Assembly (NCBI GenBank): GCA_964547855.1
Contig: CAZJPG010000002.1
Span: 1-64,000 of the forward strand
Source of the DNA: JBAZHE01 sp964547855
GTDB taxonomy: Bacteria; Patescibacteriota; Patescibacteriia; Patescibacteriales; WJLG01
Direction of reading: 5' to 3'
Length of the DNA: 64,000 nucleotides
Numbering within the stretch: the stretch's first letter is position 1; every line of letters starts with the position of its first letter. Shown here one piece after another: positions 41,829-50,568 of the stretch. The position numbers and the translations under genes were made by a program. The notes beneath the pieces are model-generated. The model made no database searches. It was not told the origin of the DNA and was given only the letters and a program-made list of their open reading frames with translations.

Positions 41829-43046
41829 ATGGCCGAGATAAAACCAACAGCTGAAACATTCGCCAAGATCAAGGTGGTCGGTATAGGCGGTGGCGGTGGC
41901 AGTGCTGTGCAAAGAATGGTCGAGAAGGGAATTCGTGGCGTCGAGTTCGTAGCCATCAATACCGATGTCCAGGCTTTGCATTACAACAAGGCTAGCGAGA
42001 AATTGCATGTCGGTCGTTCGGTTACCAGAGGACTTGGTGCTGGTATGAATCCAGATCTTGGTCGACAAGCCGCCGAAGAGTCACAGAATGAGGTTAGAGA
42101 CATCCTAAAAGGCTCTGATATGGTTTTTATAACCGCTGGTTTGGGCGGTGGAACCGGCACAGGAGGAGCCCCAGTGGTGGCCGAGATAGCTCGTGATCTC
42201 GGAGCTTTGACAGTTGCGATAGTGACCAAGCCATTCTCTTTTGAAGGTGGACAAAGGAAGTCTATAGCTGAAAGGGGATTTGCCGAGTTGGCTGATAAGG
42301 TCGATACCATAATAACCATAAACAACGATAAACTTTTACAGTTAATAGATAAAAAAACCTCTCTTTTAGAGGCTTTTGCAGCCGCTGATGATGTCCTTCG
42401 TCAGGGTGTGCAAGGTATGGCCGAAATAATAACCATCCCTGGTATTATTAACGTCGACTTTGCTGATGTTAAGGCTGTTATGTCCAATGCTGGATCGGCC
42501 TTAATGGGTATTGGCATGGCATCAGGTGAGAACAGGGCTGTTGATGCTGCTAAGGCGGCGATCAATTCTACATTGCTCGATATGTCCATAGATGGCGCAC
42601 GCGGTATAGTTTTCACTATTACTGGTGGACCGTCTTTAAGCATGTCAGAGGTCAACGAAGCTGCCAAAATTATAACCGCTTCCGCTGATCAGGATGCCAA
42701 GATAATATTCGGAGCCATAATAGATGAAAAAATGAAGGACGAGATAAGGATAACAGTGGTCGCTACAGGCTTTGATGGTGACAATCTTGATAATAAGATC
42801 AAGCAGACAGCGGCCTACACTCCAAATCAATTCATCAAGCAGGTCTCAAAGGACGATAAGCCGTCACAGAGCAAACCGTCTTGGTTTGGTGGACAACCTA
42901 AGAGTAATAAACCAGAAATGGAAGTTGAGGCGATCAAAAAACCAAAGATATCACCGATAAAGATGATCCAAGAAGAGATGCCTCCAGACGATGAAGATGA
43001 TGGCGAGTTGGGCATCCCGGCGTTTATTAGAAAAAAAATGAAATAG
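41829..43046 (+). CDS. ftsZ: Cell division protein FtsZ
   Basis: FtsZ is the tubulin-like GTPase that forms the division ring. The 405-residue protein has IKVVGIGGGGGSAV, the tubulin signature GGGTGTGGAP near 108 (usually GGGTGTGAAP), NNDKLLQL near 165, and a C-terminal linker rich in Lys, Pro and Glu ending in the FtsA-binding peptide GIPAFIRKKMK. The ATG follows an AAAAGGAGAG site. A terminator at 43050-43084 ends the ftsA-ftsZ pair. Confidence 0.97.
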   Translation: MAEIKPTAETFAKIKVVGIGGGGGSAVQRMVEKGIRGVEFVAINTDVQALHYNKASEKLHVGRSVTRGLGAGMNPDLGRQAAEESQNEVRDILKGSDMVFITAGLGGGTGTGGAPVVAEIARDLGALTVAIVTKPFSFEGGQRKSIAERGFAELADKVDTIITINNDKLLQLIDKKTSLLEAFAAADDVLRQGVQGMAEIITIPGIINVDFADVKAVMSNAGSALMGIGMASGENRAVDAAKAAINSTLLDMSIDGARGIVFTITGGPSLSMSEVNEAAKIITASADQDAKIIFGAIIDEKMKDEIRITVVATGFDGDNLDNKIKQTAAYTPNQFIKQVSKDDKPSQSKPSWFGGQPKSNKPEMEVEAIKKPKISPIKMIQEEMPPDDEDDGELGIPAFIRKKMK

Positions 43047-43049
43047 CAT

Positions 43050-43084
43050 ATAAAAAACGCCACCTTAATAAGTGGTGTTTTTTC
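43050..43084 (+). terminator. Terminator after ftsZ
   Basis: A 13-position stem around AACGCCACC/GTGGTGTT has A and T runs at its ends. Confidence 0.85.
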
Positions 43085-43118
43085 ATAATTTTAAATTATT
43101 GTTTTTTATTAGATTGGT

Positions 43119-44060
43119 ATGAAAATAAGAATAATTCTGACGATAATATTGTTTTCATTGTTTGCCGTGCCATCTTCTGTCTTTGCTAATGATGAGTATA
43201 TTGGCGGTGATTTATATTTTACACTGGAAAAAAGCCCCTATTATTTTCAAAAAAGACTTATAATTTCTGGCGGCAGGGTAAAAATAGACAAAGGGGTGGA
43301 ATTTCATTTTGGTTCAGATAGTGGCATATGCTTGTCGGATCAACAATGTTTAATTGGAGATTGGTTTTTAGAGGAAGGTATTAAGTCTTGCTCTGTTAGG
43401 TTTATAGAAGATGCTGATATGATCTTTAAGCCAGGTTCATCGCGAGTCGATTTTAAAGTATCGAATCCTGAATCCGGGGAGGTATATTCTTCTGGCTCCA
43501 AAGACGTTCCAACATTAATAATTAGTAAGGAACTGAATTATTTATTGGATTTAGAATCTAATACTGATTTATATAAGGTTGATTTTACTGATCAAAAAGG
43601 CGATCCTTTTGAACAAAAGAATGATGACACAGTAGTGATAGTTGGCGATTCTCCTATGGACAAAGTCGTTGCCAATGAGAATCGGGTCGATTTTGATTTT
43701 TCATCTTCAAAAAAGGGCTTGATCTTTATTGAGGTGGAGGGTAACGGTGAGGCCTGGTATGTTAATCCGATCGATCTTAAAAAGTATTATTTAGGCAGGC
43801 CAGATGACGCCTTTAATATAATGAGATCCCTTGGTTTGGGCGTTAAGCATGAGATAATAGAGAAAGGAGTCATGCCAGATCGTCTCTCTGGTAGAATATT
43901 GATAGATGTCGAGGATTTAGGCAAGGCTTACTATGTCGATCCGGAAACAAAAAAGGCCCGCTATTTAGGCAGGCCAAGTGATGCTTTTAAGCTGATGAGA
44001 GAAGTTGGTATCGGTATAAAAGGAGAAGATATTAAAAAGATAGCGACAGGAAGGATTTAA
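43119..44060 (+). CDS. Secreted protein with two C-terminal WYV/LGRP repeats
   Basis: The 313-residue protein has a signal peptide (first 24 residues). Its C-terminal third holds two repeats of about 45 residues: GLIFIEVEGNGEAWYV..KKYYLGRPDDAFNIMRSLGLGV and GRILIDVEDLGKAYYV..ARYLGRPSDAFKLMREVGIGI. This repeat (aromatic pair, YLGRP, DAF, MR, LG) occurs in many CPR secreted proteins; its role is unknown, perhaps envelope binding. The middle part has no recognised domain. The 3' end overlaps the convergent aldolase gene by 29 bases inside a shared terminator. Confidence 0.8.
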   Translation: MKIRIILTIILFSLFAVPSSVFANDEYIGGDLYFTLEKSPYYFQKRLIISGGRVKIDKGVEFHFGSDSGICLSDQQCLIGDWFLEEGIKSCSVRFIEDADMIFKPGSSRVDFKVSNPESGEVYSSGSKDVPTLIISKELNYLLDLESNTDLYKVDFTDQKGDPFEQKNDDTVVIVGDSPMDKVVANENRVDFDFSSSKKGLIFIEVEGNGEAWYVNPIDLKKYYLGRPDDAFNIMRSLGLGVKHEIIEKGVMPDRLSGRILIDVEDLGKAYYVDPETKKARYLGRPSDAFKLMREVGIGIKGEDIKKIATGRI

Positions 44061-45018
44061 GTGAAAAATCCTTCTTTTTATTTTTTTTGATCTTCAACTC
44101 CTTTTTGCCGGTGAATATTTTGTAGGCATCCTCGACAGAATAGTCATAAAGAGTCACGGCAGATACGGCATTGGCCATTCTAATCGATTCTTCTAGTTTT
44201 CTTTGGTATATGTTGCGTCCTATGGCCACCCCGTTGGTGCCTGATACGTGTATTTGGTTGTGTAATTGTTGAAGGAATTTTTTCTCTGACATTTTCGATC
44301 CGCCGATGCAGATAACGCCGGTGCGCCCAGCCGCAGTCGATACTTCCTTGAATTTTTTAGCGGTTTCTAAGGTCGGGTTCTTGTATGGGTAGGCTATTTT
44401 AACGAAGTCGGCGCCAAGACATACGGCTACACCAGCCCCTCCGGCAAGTAGATGGATATCCTCTTCGTTCTTTACTGATTTTCCTCTGGCATACATCCAG
44501 ATAACGGCAAGGAGACCTTCTTGATGAGCCTTGTGGACTATGCGGGCTGCCTGACCGAATGATTCTGACTCAAAAGCACTGCCTATATAGACCGTGTATC
44601 CTACGCCAACGACATTCAATCCAGAGTTCTTTTTAAAATTGACTATGTCGGCCATGGGTAGCCAGCGGTTGGAGAACGGATCCCTATCTTCTCTTTTTAT
44701 AAGATTGGTTTTGGAGTTGATTTTGACCACTAACGGGATATCTCCGCAAAGATCTCCGTATTTGGCTATTAAGCCGGCTTGAGCGGCCATGACGCCGATC
44801 TCCGATCTTTTTGCTATCTCAAAATAATGTTTAGGGTCGGCGACTTCTTTTGGTATTTCTGGTCCAACAAAATCATCGTTGAGGTGCTCAACTTTTTGGT
44901 CGCAGGCGAACATCATTAGTTTTCCAGTTCCTTTTGTGGCTGTTTCCCAATTTTTAAGATATTCGGCTTGCTTTTCGGCTGGCACATCGGCCGGAACAAA
45001 TGTCTTTGGCATAAACAT
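44032..45018 (-). CDS. Class I fructose-bisphosphate aldolase (DhnA/archaeal type)
   Basis: The 328-residue protein matches the DeoC/FbaB aldolase family that forms a Schiff base: LMMFACDQKVEHL near residue 33, VGYTVYIGSAFE near 140, LLAVIWMYARG, and CLGADFVKIAYPYK near 205, whose lysine would form the Schiff base, then GGSKMSEKKF near 240. It would cleave fructose-1,6-bisphosphate in glycolysis. This archaeal-type class I enzyme is typical of CPR genomes. The basic C-terminal tail is probably non-essential. gpmI is divergent from it. Confidence 0.88.
   Translation of the reverse strand: MFMPKTFVPADVPAEKQAEYLKNWETATKGTGKLMMFACDQKVEHLNDDFVGPEIPKEVADPKHYFEIAKRSEIGVMAAQAGLIAKYGDLCGDIPLVVKINSKTNLIKREDRDPFSNRWLPMADIVNFKKNSGLNVVGVGYTVYIGSAFESESFGQAARIVHKAHQEGLLAVIWMYARGKSVKNEEDIHLLAGGAGVAVCLGADFVKIAYPYKNPTLETAKKFKEVSTAAGRTGVICIGGSKMSEKKFLQQLHNQIHVSGTNGVAIGRNIYQRKLEESIRMANAVSAVTLYDYSVEDAYKIFTGKKELKIKKNKKKDFSLKSFLSLSF
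44050..44090. terminator. Terminator overlapping two convergent stop codons
   Basis: AAGGATTT pairs with AAATCCTT (44051-44058 with 44066-44073), then a T-rich run. It sits on the overlapping ends of the secreted-protein gene and the aldolase gene. Confidence 0.65.
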
Positions 45019-45079
45019 TTTACTGTGTTAAAATATTACTATCGAAATTATAACATATTATTACCGTTAAGCCAAAATC

Positions 45080-46675
45080 ATGAAAATCAGTAAGCCAGTG
45101 GTAATGGTCATCCTTGATGGATGGGGAGAATGGGATATAGATAAGGGCAACCCCCTCAAGAAGGCTAAGATGCCGACAATCGAGCGTTTGAATTCTCACT
45201 ACCCAAAAACATACCTTCAGGCCTCTGGAATGGCTGTGGGATTGCCTTGGGGTGTGCGTGGTAATTCAGAGGTCGGACACCAAACAATAGGCTCAGGGCA
45301 AATCATCTTTCAATATCTACCAACTATAACCACTGCCATCGGTGAGGGGTCTTTTTTTAAGAATAAGGCGTTGCTTTCGTCGTTCGACTGGGTCAGAGAG
45401 AATAATTCAGATCTGCATGTAGTCGGCCTTCTTTCCGATGGAGCTGTCCATTCTCATATAGACCATCTTTTTGCCTTTTTGGAAATGGCTAGAAATAACA
45501 ACGTAAGAGATGTTTTTGTTCACGTTGTTACAGATGGTCGTGATACCCATCCGCAGAGCGCTCGTAATTTTTTGGCCATGCTAAAAAAGAAAATAGAGGA
45601 GATCGGTATTGGTAAGATAGCTTCGATCAGCGGTCGTTATTATGCGATGGATAGAAACAATAACTGGGATAGAACTAAAAAGGCTTTTTTGGCTATGACA
45701 GCCGGAGAGGGTATTAAGGCCTTGGACACTGACTCGGCTCTAGACGAGCAATACGCCAAAAATGTCTTTGATGAGTATTTAGAGCCTGTAGTTATGGTAG
45801 ATGAGGCTGATAAGCCTATAGGGCTAGTCAAGGACAACGATGCTTTGGTGTGCTTCAATTTTAGAAAAGATCGTTCGCGTCAAATAGTTAAGGCTTTCGT
45901 CATGGACGATATTTATGAACTTAGAGATGTCGTGAAGCCTAAGAATATAAAATGCGTCTGTTTTACACAATACGAAGAAGGATTGCCGGTGGAGATCGCT
46001 TTTGCGCCACAGGAGATAACAGTTAGGCTTGGTGAAGTATTGTCAAAGAATTGGAAGCGTCAGCTGAGAATAGCTGAAACCGAGAAATATGCTCATGTGA
46101 CCTATTTTTTCAATGGTGGAGCAGAACAGCCGTTTTTCTATGAGGATAGAATATTAGTGCCTTCCAAAAAAGTGAGGTCTTATGCGGAGATACCTGAGAT
46201 GAGTGCGGCTGAAGTGACCGATAAGCTGGTTGAGGCTATCGAGAAGCATAGTTACGATTTTATCTTGGTGAATTATGCGAATTCAGACATGGTCGGCCAT
46301 ACCGGCGACCTTAAGGCTGGAATAAAGGCAGTTGAGTTCGTAGATTCTTGTTTGGACCGAGTGATTGAGGCGACCGTTAAAAAGGGCGGTCAATTATTGA
46401 TAACCGCCGATCACGGCAATATAGAGGAGATGGTCAATATATATACAGGAGAGCCTGATACGCAGCACTCTAAAAACCCAGTCCCATGCTGGCATGTTAG
46501 TGTCGATGGGTTTATAGAGAGAAAAGACGACATAGAAGAGAAGATAGAGGCTCAAGGCATGTTAGTCGATTTAGCCCCCACGGTCTTGGAGATATTAGGA
46601 ATAGACAAACCAGATGGAATGATGGGGCATAGTCTACTTGGACAATTAGCACCTATATTCAATGACGATATATAA
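45080..46675 (+). CDS. gpmI: 2,3-bisphosphoglycerate-independent phosphoglycerate mutase
   Basis: GpmI interconverts 3- and 2-phosphoglycerate using two Mn ions. The 531-residue protein has the metal-binding start MVILDGWGE, the phosphoryl-acceptor serine in RGNSEVGH near residue 60, DGRDTHPQSA near 155, GRYYAMDRNNNWDR near 190, NYANSDMVGH near 395 and ITADHGNIEEM near 450. It is fully consistent with the family length of about 510. With pyruvate kinase and aldolase in this window, it supports a working lower glycolysis. Confidence 0.97.
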   Translation: MKISKPVVMVILDGWGEWDIDKGNPLKKAKMPTIERLNSHYPKTYLQASGMAVGLPWGVRGNSEVGHQTIGSGQIIFQYLPTITTAIGEGSFFKNKALLSSFDWVRENNSDLHVVGLLSDGAVHSHIDHLFAFLEMARNNNVRDVFVHVVTDGRDTHPQSARNFLAMLKKKIEEIGIGKIASISGRYYAMDRNNNWDRTKKAFLAMTAGEGIKALDTDSALDEQYAKNVFDEYLEPVVMVDEADKPIGLVKDNDALVCFNFRKDRSRQIVKAFVMDDIYELRDVVKPKNIKCVCFTQYEEGLPVEIAFAPQEITVRLGEVLSKNWKRQLRIAETEKYAHVTYFFNGGAEQPFFYEDRILVPSKKVRSYAEIPEMSAAEVTDKLVEAIEKHSYDFILVNYANSDMVGHTGDLKAGIKAVEFVDSCLDRVIEATVKKGGQLLITADHGNIEEMVNIYTGEPDTQHSKNPVPCWHVSVDGFIERKDDIEEKIEAQGMLVDLAPTVLEILGIDKPDGMMGHSLLGQLAPIFNDDI

Positions 46676-46706
46676 AAATTCCGGGGTTTTATCCCGGAAT
46701 TTTTAT
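46674..46706. terminator. Bidirectional terminator between gpmI and ferredoxin
   Basis: AAAAATTCCGGG (46674-46685) pairs with CCCGGAATTTTT (46693-46704). Confidence 0.85.
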
Positions 46707-46883
46707 TTATTCTTCTACGTAGATCGCCTCGACTGGGCATTGGTCTGCGGCCGATAGCGCGCATTCTTTGTTCTCTCCAATGACCTCTGATTTTCCTTCC
46801 GCATTCAAGCGAAAAGTGTCAGGGCAGACTTCAGTGCAACGACCGCAGCCGATGCATTTGTTGTGATCAACTTTGATAACCAT
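46707..46883 (-). CDS. Ferredoxin with one [4Fe-4S] cluster
   Basis: The 58-residue protein has CIGCGRC and a final CP (C10, C13, C16 and C49), the spacing for a single [4Fe-4S] cluster, plus a second pair (C20, C41) that may form a disulfide. It carries electrons in the cytoplasm; the partners are unknown. The start ATG at 46883 is chosen over a much longer upstream frame because family similarity starts at MVIKVDHNKC. Confidence 0.92.
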   Translation of the reverse strand: MVIKVDHNKCIGCGRCTEVCPDTFRLNAEGKSEVIGENKECALSAADQCPVEAIYVEE

Positions 46884-46977
46884 AATATTGTTGGCCTTTT
46901 TGGGATTTTTCTTCCCCCGCGGCGTTATTATTTCCAAGGTTGAATTATAGCATAAAACAGGGGTAGAGGAAAAGGTC

Positions 46978-47005
46978 TTGACATATAGTTTAATTATGCT
47001 ATTAT
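46978..47005 (+). promoter_or_regulatory. Promoter of the rplJ-rplL operon
   Basis: A perfect TTGACA (46978-46983), a 16-nt spacer and TATTAT (47000-47005). Transcription would start near 47012, at the 5' end of the L10 leader. Confidence 0.85.
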
Positions 47006-47009
47006 AACC

Positions 47010-47085
47010 GTACAACCAATGAGCCATAGACAGCAGGCATAGCCTAATAAGGCTTTATAAGTCCCGCCGAGGCAAAATCAAGCGT
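47010..47085 (+). promoter_or_regulatory. Ribosomal protein L10 leader
   Basis: The sequence matches the L10(L12)4-binding leader: CCATAGACAGCAGGC, a small hairpin around AGCCTAATAAGGCT, and the conserved CCCGCCGAGGC near 47063-47073. The L10-L12 complex binds this RNA and represses its own operon. It lies between the promoter and rplJ, the expected place. Confidence 0.88.
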
Positions 47086-47156
47086 TACACGCTTTTTATT
47101 TGCTATCTGTGGTCATATTGCCAGAGATTTTTTTATTTTAAGATAATAAGTAGAAT

Positions 47157-47690
47157 ATGCCTAAAACAAAAGAGCAAAAAAAGGCTATTCTCGAGGATTT
47201 GGCCGACAAGGTGTCGCGCTCTAAATCAGTCGTTTTTACCAAGTTCGAGAAATTGAACGTAGGCGAGAACGAGGATTTGCGCAGACGCTTAAAGGCTGAA
47301 GGCAGCGAATATTTCGTTACCAAAAAGACCTTGCTTGGCTTGACTTTCAAAGATAGTCATCCAGATGTGGACTTTAAGGGTTTTGACGGAAAAGTCGCCG
47401 CTATCTTCGGTTTCAACGACGAAGTGGCTCCGGCCAAGGTCGTCGATGATTTCAAGAAAGGCTTAGAAGAAGAGAAGATCTTCTTCTTGGGCGGTATCCT
47501 TGAGAATAGGTTCATCTCCAAAGAGGAGGTGGAGAGTCTGGCTAAACTTCCTTCTAAACAGGAGCTTTATGCCAAGTTGGTCGGCAGCTTGAATTCCCCG
47601 GTTTCCGGGTTCGTCAATGTGTTGGCTGGCAATTTGCGTGGTTTGGTCTCTGCCTTGAAGGCTGTGGCCGATAAGAAAGCGCAATCTTAA
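47157..47690 (+). CDS. rplJ: Ribosomal protein uL10
   Basis: The 177-residue protein forms the base of the L7/L12 stalk. It has MPKTKEQKKAILEDLADKVSRSKSVVF at the N-terminus, the RNA-binding region (LRRRLKAEGSEYFVTKKTL), KAAIFGFND-like KVAAIFGFNDEVAPAK near 80 and a C-terminal helix that binds L12 dimers (LNSPVSGFVNVLAGNLRGLVSAL). Its own leader at 47010-47085 and rplL downstream complete the standard operon. Confidence 0.96.
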   Translation: MPKTKEQKKAILEDLADKVSRSKSVVFTKFEKLNVGENEDLRRRLKAEGSEYFVTKKTLLGLTFKDSHPDVDFKGFDGKVAAIFGFNDEVAPAKVVDDFKKGLEEEKIFFLGGILENRFISKEEVESLAKLPSKQELYAKLVGSLNSPVSGFVNVLAGNLRGLVSALKAVADKKAQS

Positions 47691-47720
47691 TTTAAATCAT
47701 AATTTTTTAAATCAAAAACT

Positions 47721-48119
47721 ATGGAAGAACAGAAGAACGTTGAGGTCCCAGCCAAATTCGAAAAATTGGTTAAGGAGATCGAAACTATGAGTGTTTTGGA
47801 TCTGGCCGAGTTGGTCAAGGTCCTCGAGGATAAATTCGGCGTTTCCGCCTCTGCCCCAGTCATGGCTGTTGCCGCTGCTGGTGCCGCTGCTCCGGCCGCT
47901 GAAGAGAAGGACAGCTTCGACATCGAATTGACCGATGCTGGCGCTAACAAGATTAACGTCATTAAGGTCGTTCGCACCATCACTACTCTTGGTCTTAAAG
48001 AGGCTAAGGATTTGGTCGACGGCGCCCCTAAGGTCGTTAAGGAGGGTGCTAAGAAGGATGAGGCTGAGGCTATCAAGAAACAGCTTGAGGAGGCTGGTGC
48101 TAAGGTCACTTTGAAGTAA
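47721..48119 (+). CDS. rplL: Ribosomal protein bL12 (L7/L12)
   Basis: The 132-residue stalk protein has an N-terminal dimerisation domain (SVLDLAELVKVLEDKFGVSA), an Ala-rich hinge (about 47-62) and the globular C-terminal domain (KINVIKVVRTITTLGLKEAKDLVDGAP, VVKEGAKKDEAEAIKKQLEEAGAKV). It recruits translation factors to the ribosome. A strong symmetrical terminator follows. Confidence 0.97.
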   Translation: MEEQKNVEVPAKFEKLVKEIETMSVLDLAELVKVLEDKFGVSASAPVMAVAAAGAAAPAAEEKDSFDIELTDAGANKINVIKVVRTITTLGLKEAKDLVDGAPKVVKEGAKKDEAEAIKKQLEEAGAKVTLK

Positions 48120-48122
48120 TAT

Positions 48123-48176
48123 TCTCTATATAAAAAAATCGCTCCGTTTTTACGGAGCGATTTTTTTATATAGAGA
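48123..48176. terminator. Bidirectional terminator after rplL
   Basis: A 24-bp palindromic arm pair (48123-48146 with 48153-48176) with A and T runs lies between rplL and the convergent phosphatase-like gene. Confidence 0.9.
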
Positions 48177-48184
48177 TTCATTTT

Positions 48185-50449
48185 TTACTCAAGTTTGGCT
48201 TGGTAAACTTCTTGTCCTGAAAGTATGAAAGCTTGATTGTCGGCGTCTGAGACGGTTATATCTGTTATAGCCTCTGGCTGTGAGAATTTATATTGGTTGA
48301 CTAATTTACCCTTTAGATCGAATTTAATTAGCCTTTTTGAGGAAAGTTCAAGGACGTAAATGGCATTTTCCCCAACTATTAATTTCGAGGCTTGTGTCAC
48401 AGGTTCGTCTACTGCTTCTAAAGCAAAGACCTCTTTTTCGCCTTTAAGATATTTATCCACTGTCCCGTCGGACTTAAGAACATATATATTGCCATCTATG
48501 AAAATGTCAGTGGCTAGGGAAAGGTCGGTTTTATTATTGAGCCATTCCTGTGGCGACGAAAATTCATCACCTATTTTAGAATAGCGCCAAATCTGCCCAC
48601 TTGTCTTATCCGACAAATAAAGTCTTCCGCCGTACATGCCAAGACCTCCTATGTTTTCTGGCGGATTTTGTATAGTAACTTTTTGAAACTCGCTTTTTTC
48701 CCCGACAAGTATAACGGCCCCATCATCAAGATAGGCGATGCCATCAGGCGAAGGCGATGGGTGGTCCATTTTCTTTAACTCGCTTAAATTATAAGAAGCG
48801 GTTACTAAATTGTCTTTGATATCGACTTTATAGATCGCTTTTTCCGGGGCGGCCGCTGCGTATAGTTTTCCATTCAAAAAGGTTATATTTTCAGGTTTTG
48901 CGTCTTGGTTTAACTTGGAGAAGTCGGCTATTTTTTCAACATTCGATATGTCTTTTATCTTGCGCAATTTAGCTAATTGTTCATCCTGTCTTTCAAATAA
49001 AGAACTGACATCGCTCCTAATGGCTTTTTCTTCCTCTGGTATTTGACCAAGCAAAGATTTGTTGTCGTCCCATAGTTTTTTGGCTTCACTGTTATTGTCG
49101 TATATCAAGAATGAGTCTACTTTATCTTGGTTCCTGTTTATTTCCGATATTAAAGAATTAAAGGAGGCCTGATGTTGCTCTTGTTCGTGCTTTTTTTGAG
49201 ATATGAACACGTTACCTATTAATAGGATAACAAGTAAGGCGGCCGCTGACAGGAATATCTTTGGCCACTTGCTAGTCTTTGAGCTTGTCGTTCCGTCATT
49301 GTTTGCTCCAGTGTCGTCGATGCTGTCCATGTTTCGTTTTTTTGAAAAGACGCCAAAACCGATTTTGAAGAAGATGATCCCGATTTTTTTGAAAAATACC
49401 AATAGTTTTTCCAACGACAATGCAGGAACTCTCTTTTTCATCAAGATCTTATCTTTAAGCATGAATAGCTTTCCTGCCTTTTTATTTGTCGATACCGGGA
49501 TTGGAGCGGACGTTTTGTTTTTGGAGGAGATTTTATTAGTTATGGCCTTGACCCATTTTTTTAGGTTTATGGTTCCGGCTGGGGTCATAATAGCCTCTGT
49601 CTGTTCTTCGGTCGATACTATCTCTGGTTTATAATCCCAATTCTTTATCTCTCTGTCTATTTGTTTTTTAAGTTCATCACTGCTCCAGGAGGTGGATGAG
49701 GTATTTTTAACGATAACGCCCAAGAACGATACATAGGAATTTATCTTTTCTAAGATATTCCTTATCTGTTCTACGGATCCGGTCGGGGATAGGCGAGTGG
49801 TTATGTCTATTAGCTGTTTGCCTGAGATATATTCGGAAAGCGCTTCATTTATGACAAGGAAATACCCGCCAGGCGGTATTTTTCCACTCATAACCTCGGA
49901 AAATAGCTTGTCCATGGTTACGGCACTATTGTCTTCTTCTGGAGCTTTGCCTATGTCGGTTAATTTATACTCTATTTTTTCAAGCGGTTCGCTTTTGCCT
50001 TTCAGTGATTTGGTCGTTACTTTTTCTTTATGCAATAACAAGCATTTATTTTTACCTATGTTGGTAAAATATAGTTCGTTATTATGAAGAAGACAGGCGG
50101 TTATGTTTATCGAATAGGGGCTTGTCTTTATTTTTTCTTTATCCAAGAATTCGATCAAGTCTTTATTCGTCTTGGAAAGAGCTCCCTCGAAGATGCTCTC
50201 GACAGATATGGTGTCTATCTTTTCTCTTAATATGACTTTTTCGTTTTGGTAGTAGTTGTAGTTTAAGTTGTTTATCAAGAAGTCCAGTAACTTGGCCGAT
50301 TCATTTTTTTGAGATTCTATCTCCGCTAAAACAAAAATTTTTCCAACCAAAGCTTCTTTGGCGGAATCTGGTTGGGCTATGAAGATGTCGGCTATGGAGT
50401 TGTTCTTCTGCCCACTATTGAGTACTAATGACGCTATTTTGTAATACAT
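48185..50449 (-). CDS. Membrane protein: PP2C-like N-terminus, one helix, extracellular propeller
   Basis: The 754-residue protein has an N-terminal cytoplasmic part (1-260) resembling a PP2C/SpoIIE-type phosphatase fold (ITACLLHNNELYFTNIGKNKCLLL, GGYFLVINEAL) but without the usual metal aspartate motifs, so activity is doubtful. A basic region (about 300-375), one membrane helix (about 400-418), a coiled coil (about 425-505) and a C-terminal propeller (ENITFLNGKLYAAAAPEKAIYKVD and following blades) come next. This would link an outside sensor to a cytoplasmic phosphatase-like domain. Function unknown. Confidence 0.65.
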   Translation of the reverse strand: MYYKIASLVLNSGQKNNSIADIFIAQPDSAKEALVGKIFVLAEIESQKNESAKLLDFLINNLNYNYYQNEKVILREKIDTISVESIFEGALSKTNKDLIEFLDKEKIKTSPYSINITACLLHNNELYFTNIGKNKCLLLHKEKVTTKSLKGKSEPLEKIEYKLTDIGKAPEEDNSAVTMDKLFSEVMSGKIPPGGYFLVINEALSEYISGKQLIDITTRLSPTGSVEQIRNILEKINSYVSFLGVIVKNTSSTSWSSDELKKQIDREIKNWDYKPEIVSTEEQTEAIMTPAGTINLKKWVKAITNKISSKNKTSAPIPVSTNKKAGKLFMLKDKILMKKRVPALSLEKLLVFFKKIGIIFFKIGFGVFSKKRNMDSIDDTGANNDGTTSSKTSKWPKIFLSAAALLVILLIGNVFISQKKHEQEQHQASFNSLISEINRNQDKVDSFLIYDNNSEAKKLWDDNKSLLGQIPEEEKAIRSDVSSLFERQDEQLAKLRKIKDISNVEKIADFSKLNQDAKPENITFLNGKLYAAAAPEKAIYKVDIKDNLVTASYNLSELKKMDHPSPSPDGIAYLDDGAVILVGEKSEFQKVTIQNPPENIGGLGMYGGRLYLSDKTSGQIWRYSKIGDEFSSPQEWLNNKTDLSLATDIFIDGNIYVLKSDGTVDKYLKGEKEVFALEAVDEPVTQASKLIVGENAIYVLELSSKRLIKFDLKGKLVNQYKFSQPEAITDITVSDADNQAFILSGQEVYQAKLE

Positions 50450-50568
50450 CTTGCCTGCAAAAACAATTGGCCGTTTGACGGTCTTTTTACTATTATATTA
50501 TACTATAAAAGAAGCTTTAGGTTAATAGCATGTATTTAATGGCCACCAAAGCTTGATTTTAAACCACT

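Noticed and set aside
46884..47027. Upstream extension of the ferredoxin frame
   Set aside because: The added residues are low quality, overlap the rplJ promoter region, and the family starts at the ATG at 46883.
48185..50449. Serine/threonine kinase
   Set aside because: No glycine-rich loop, VAIK, HRD or DFG motifs are visible in the N-terminal part.
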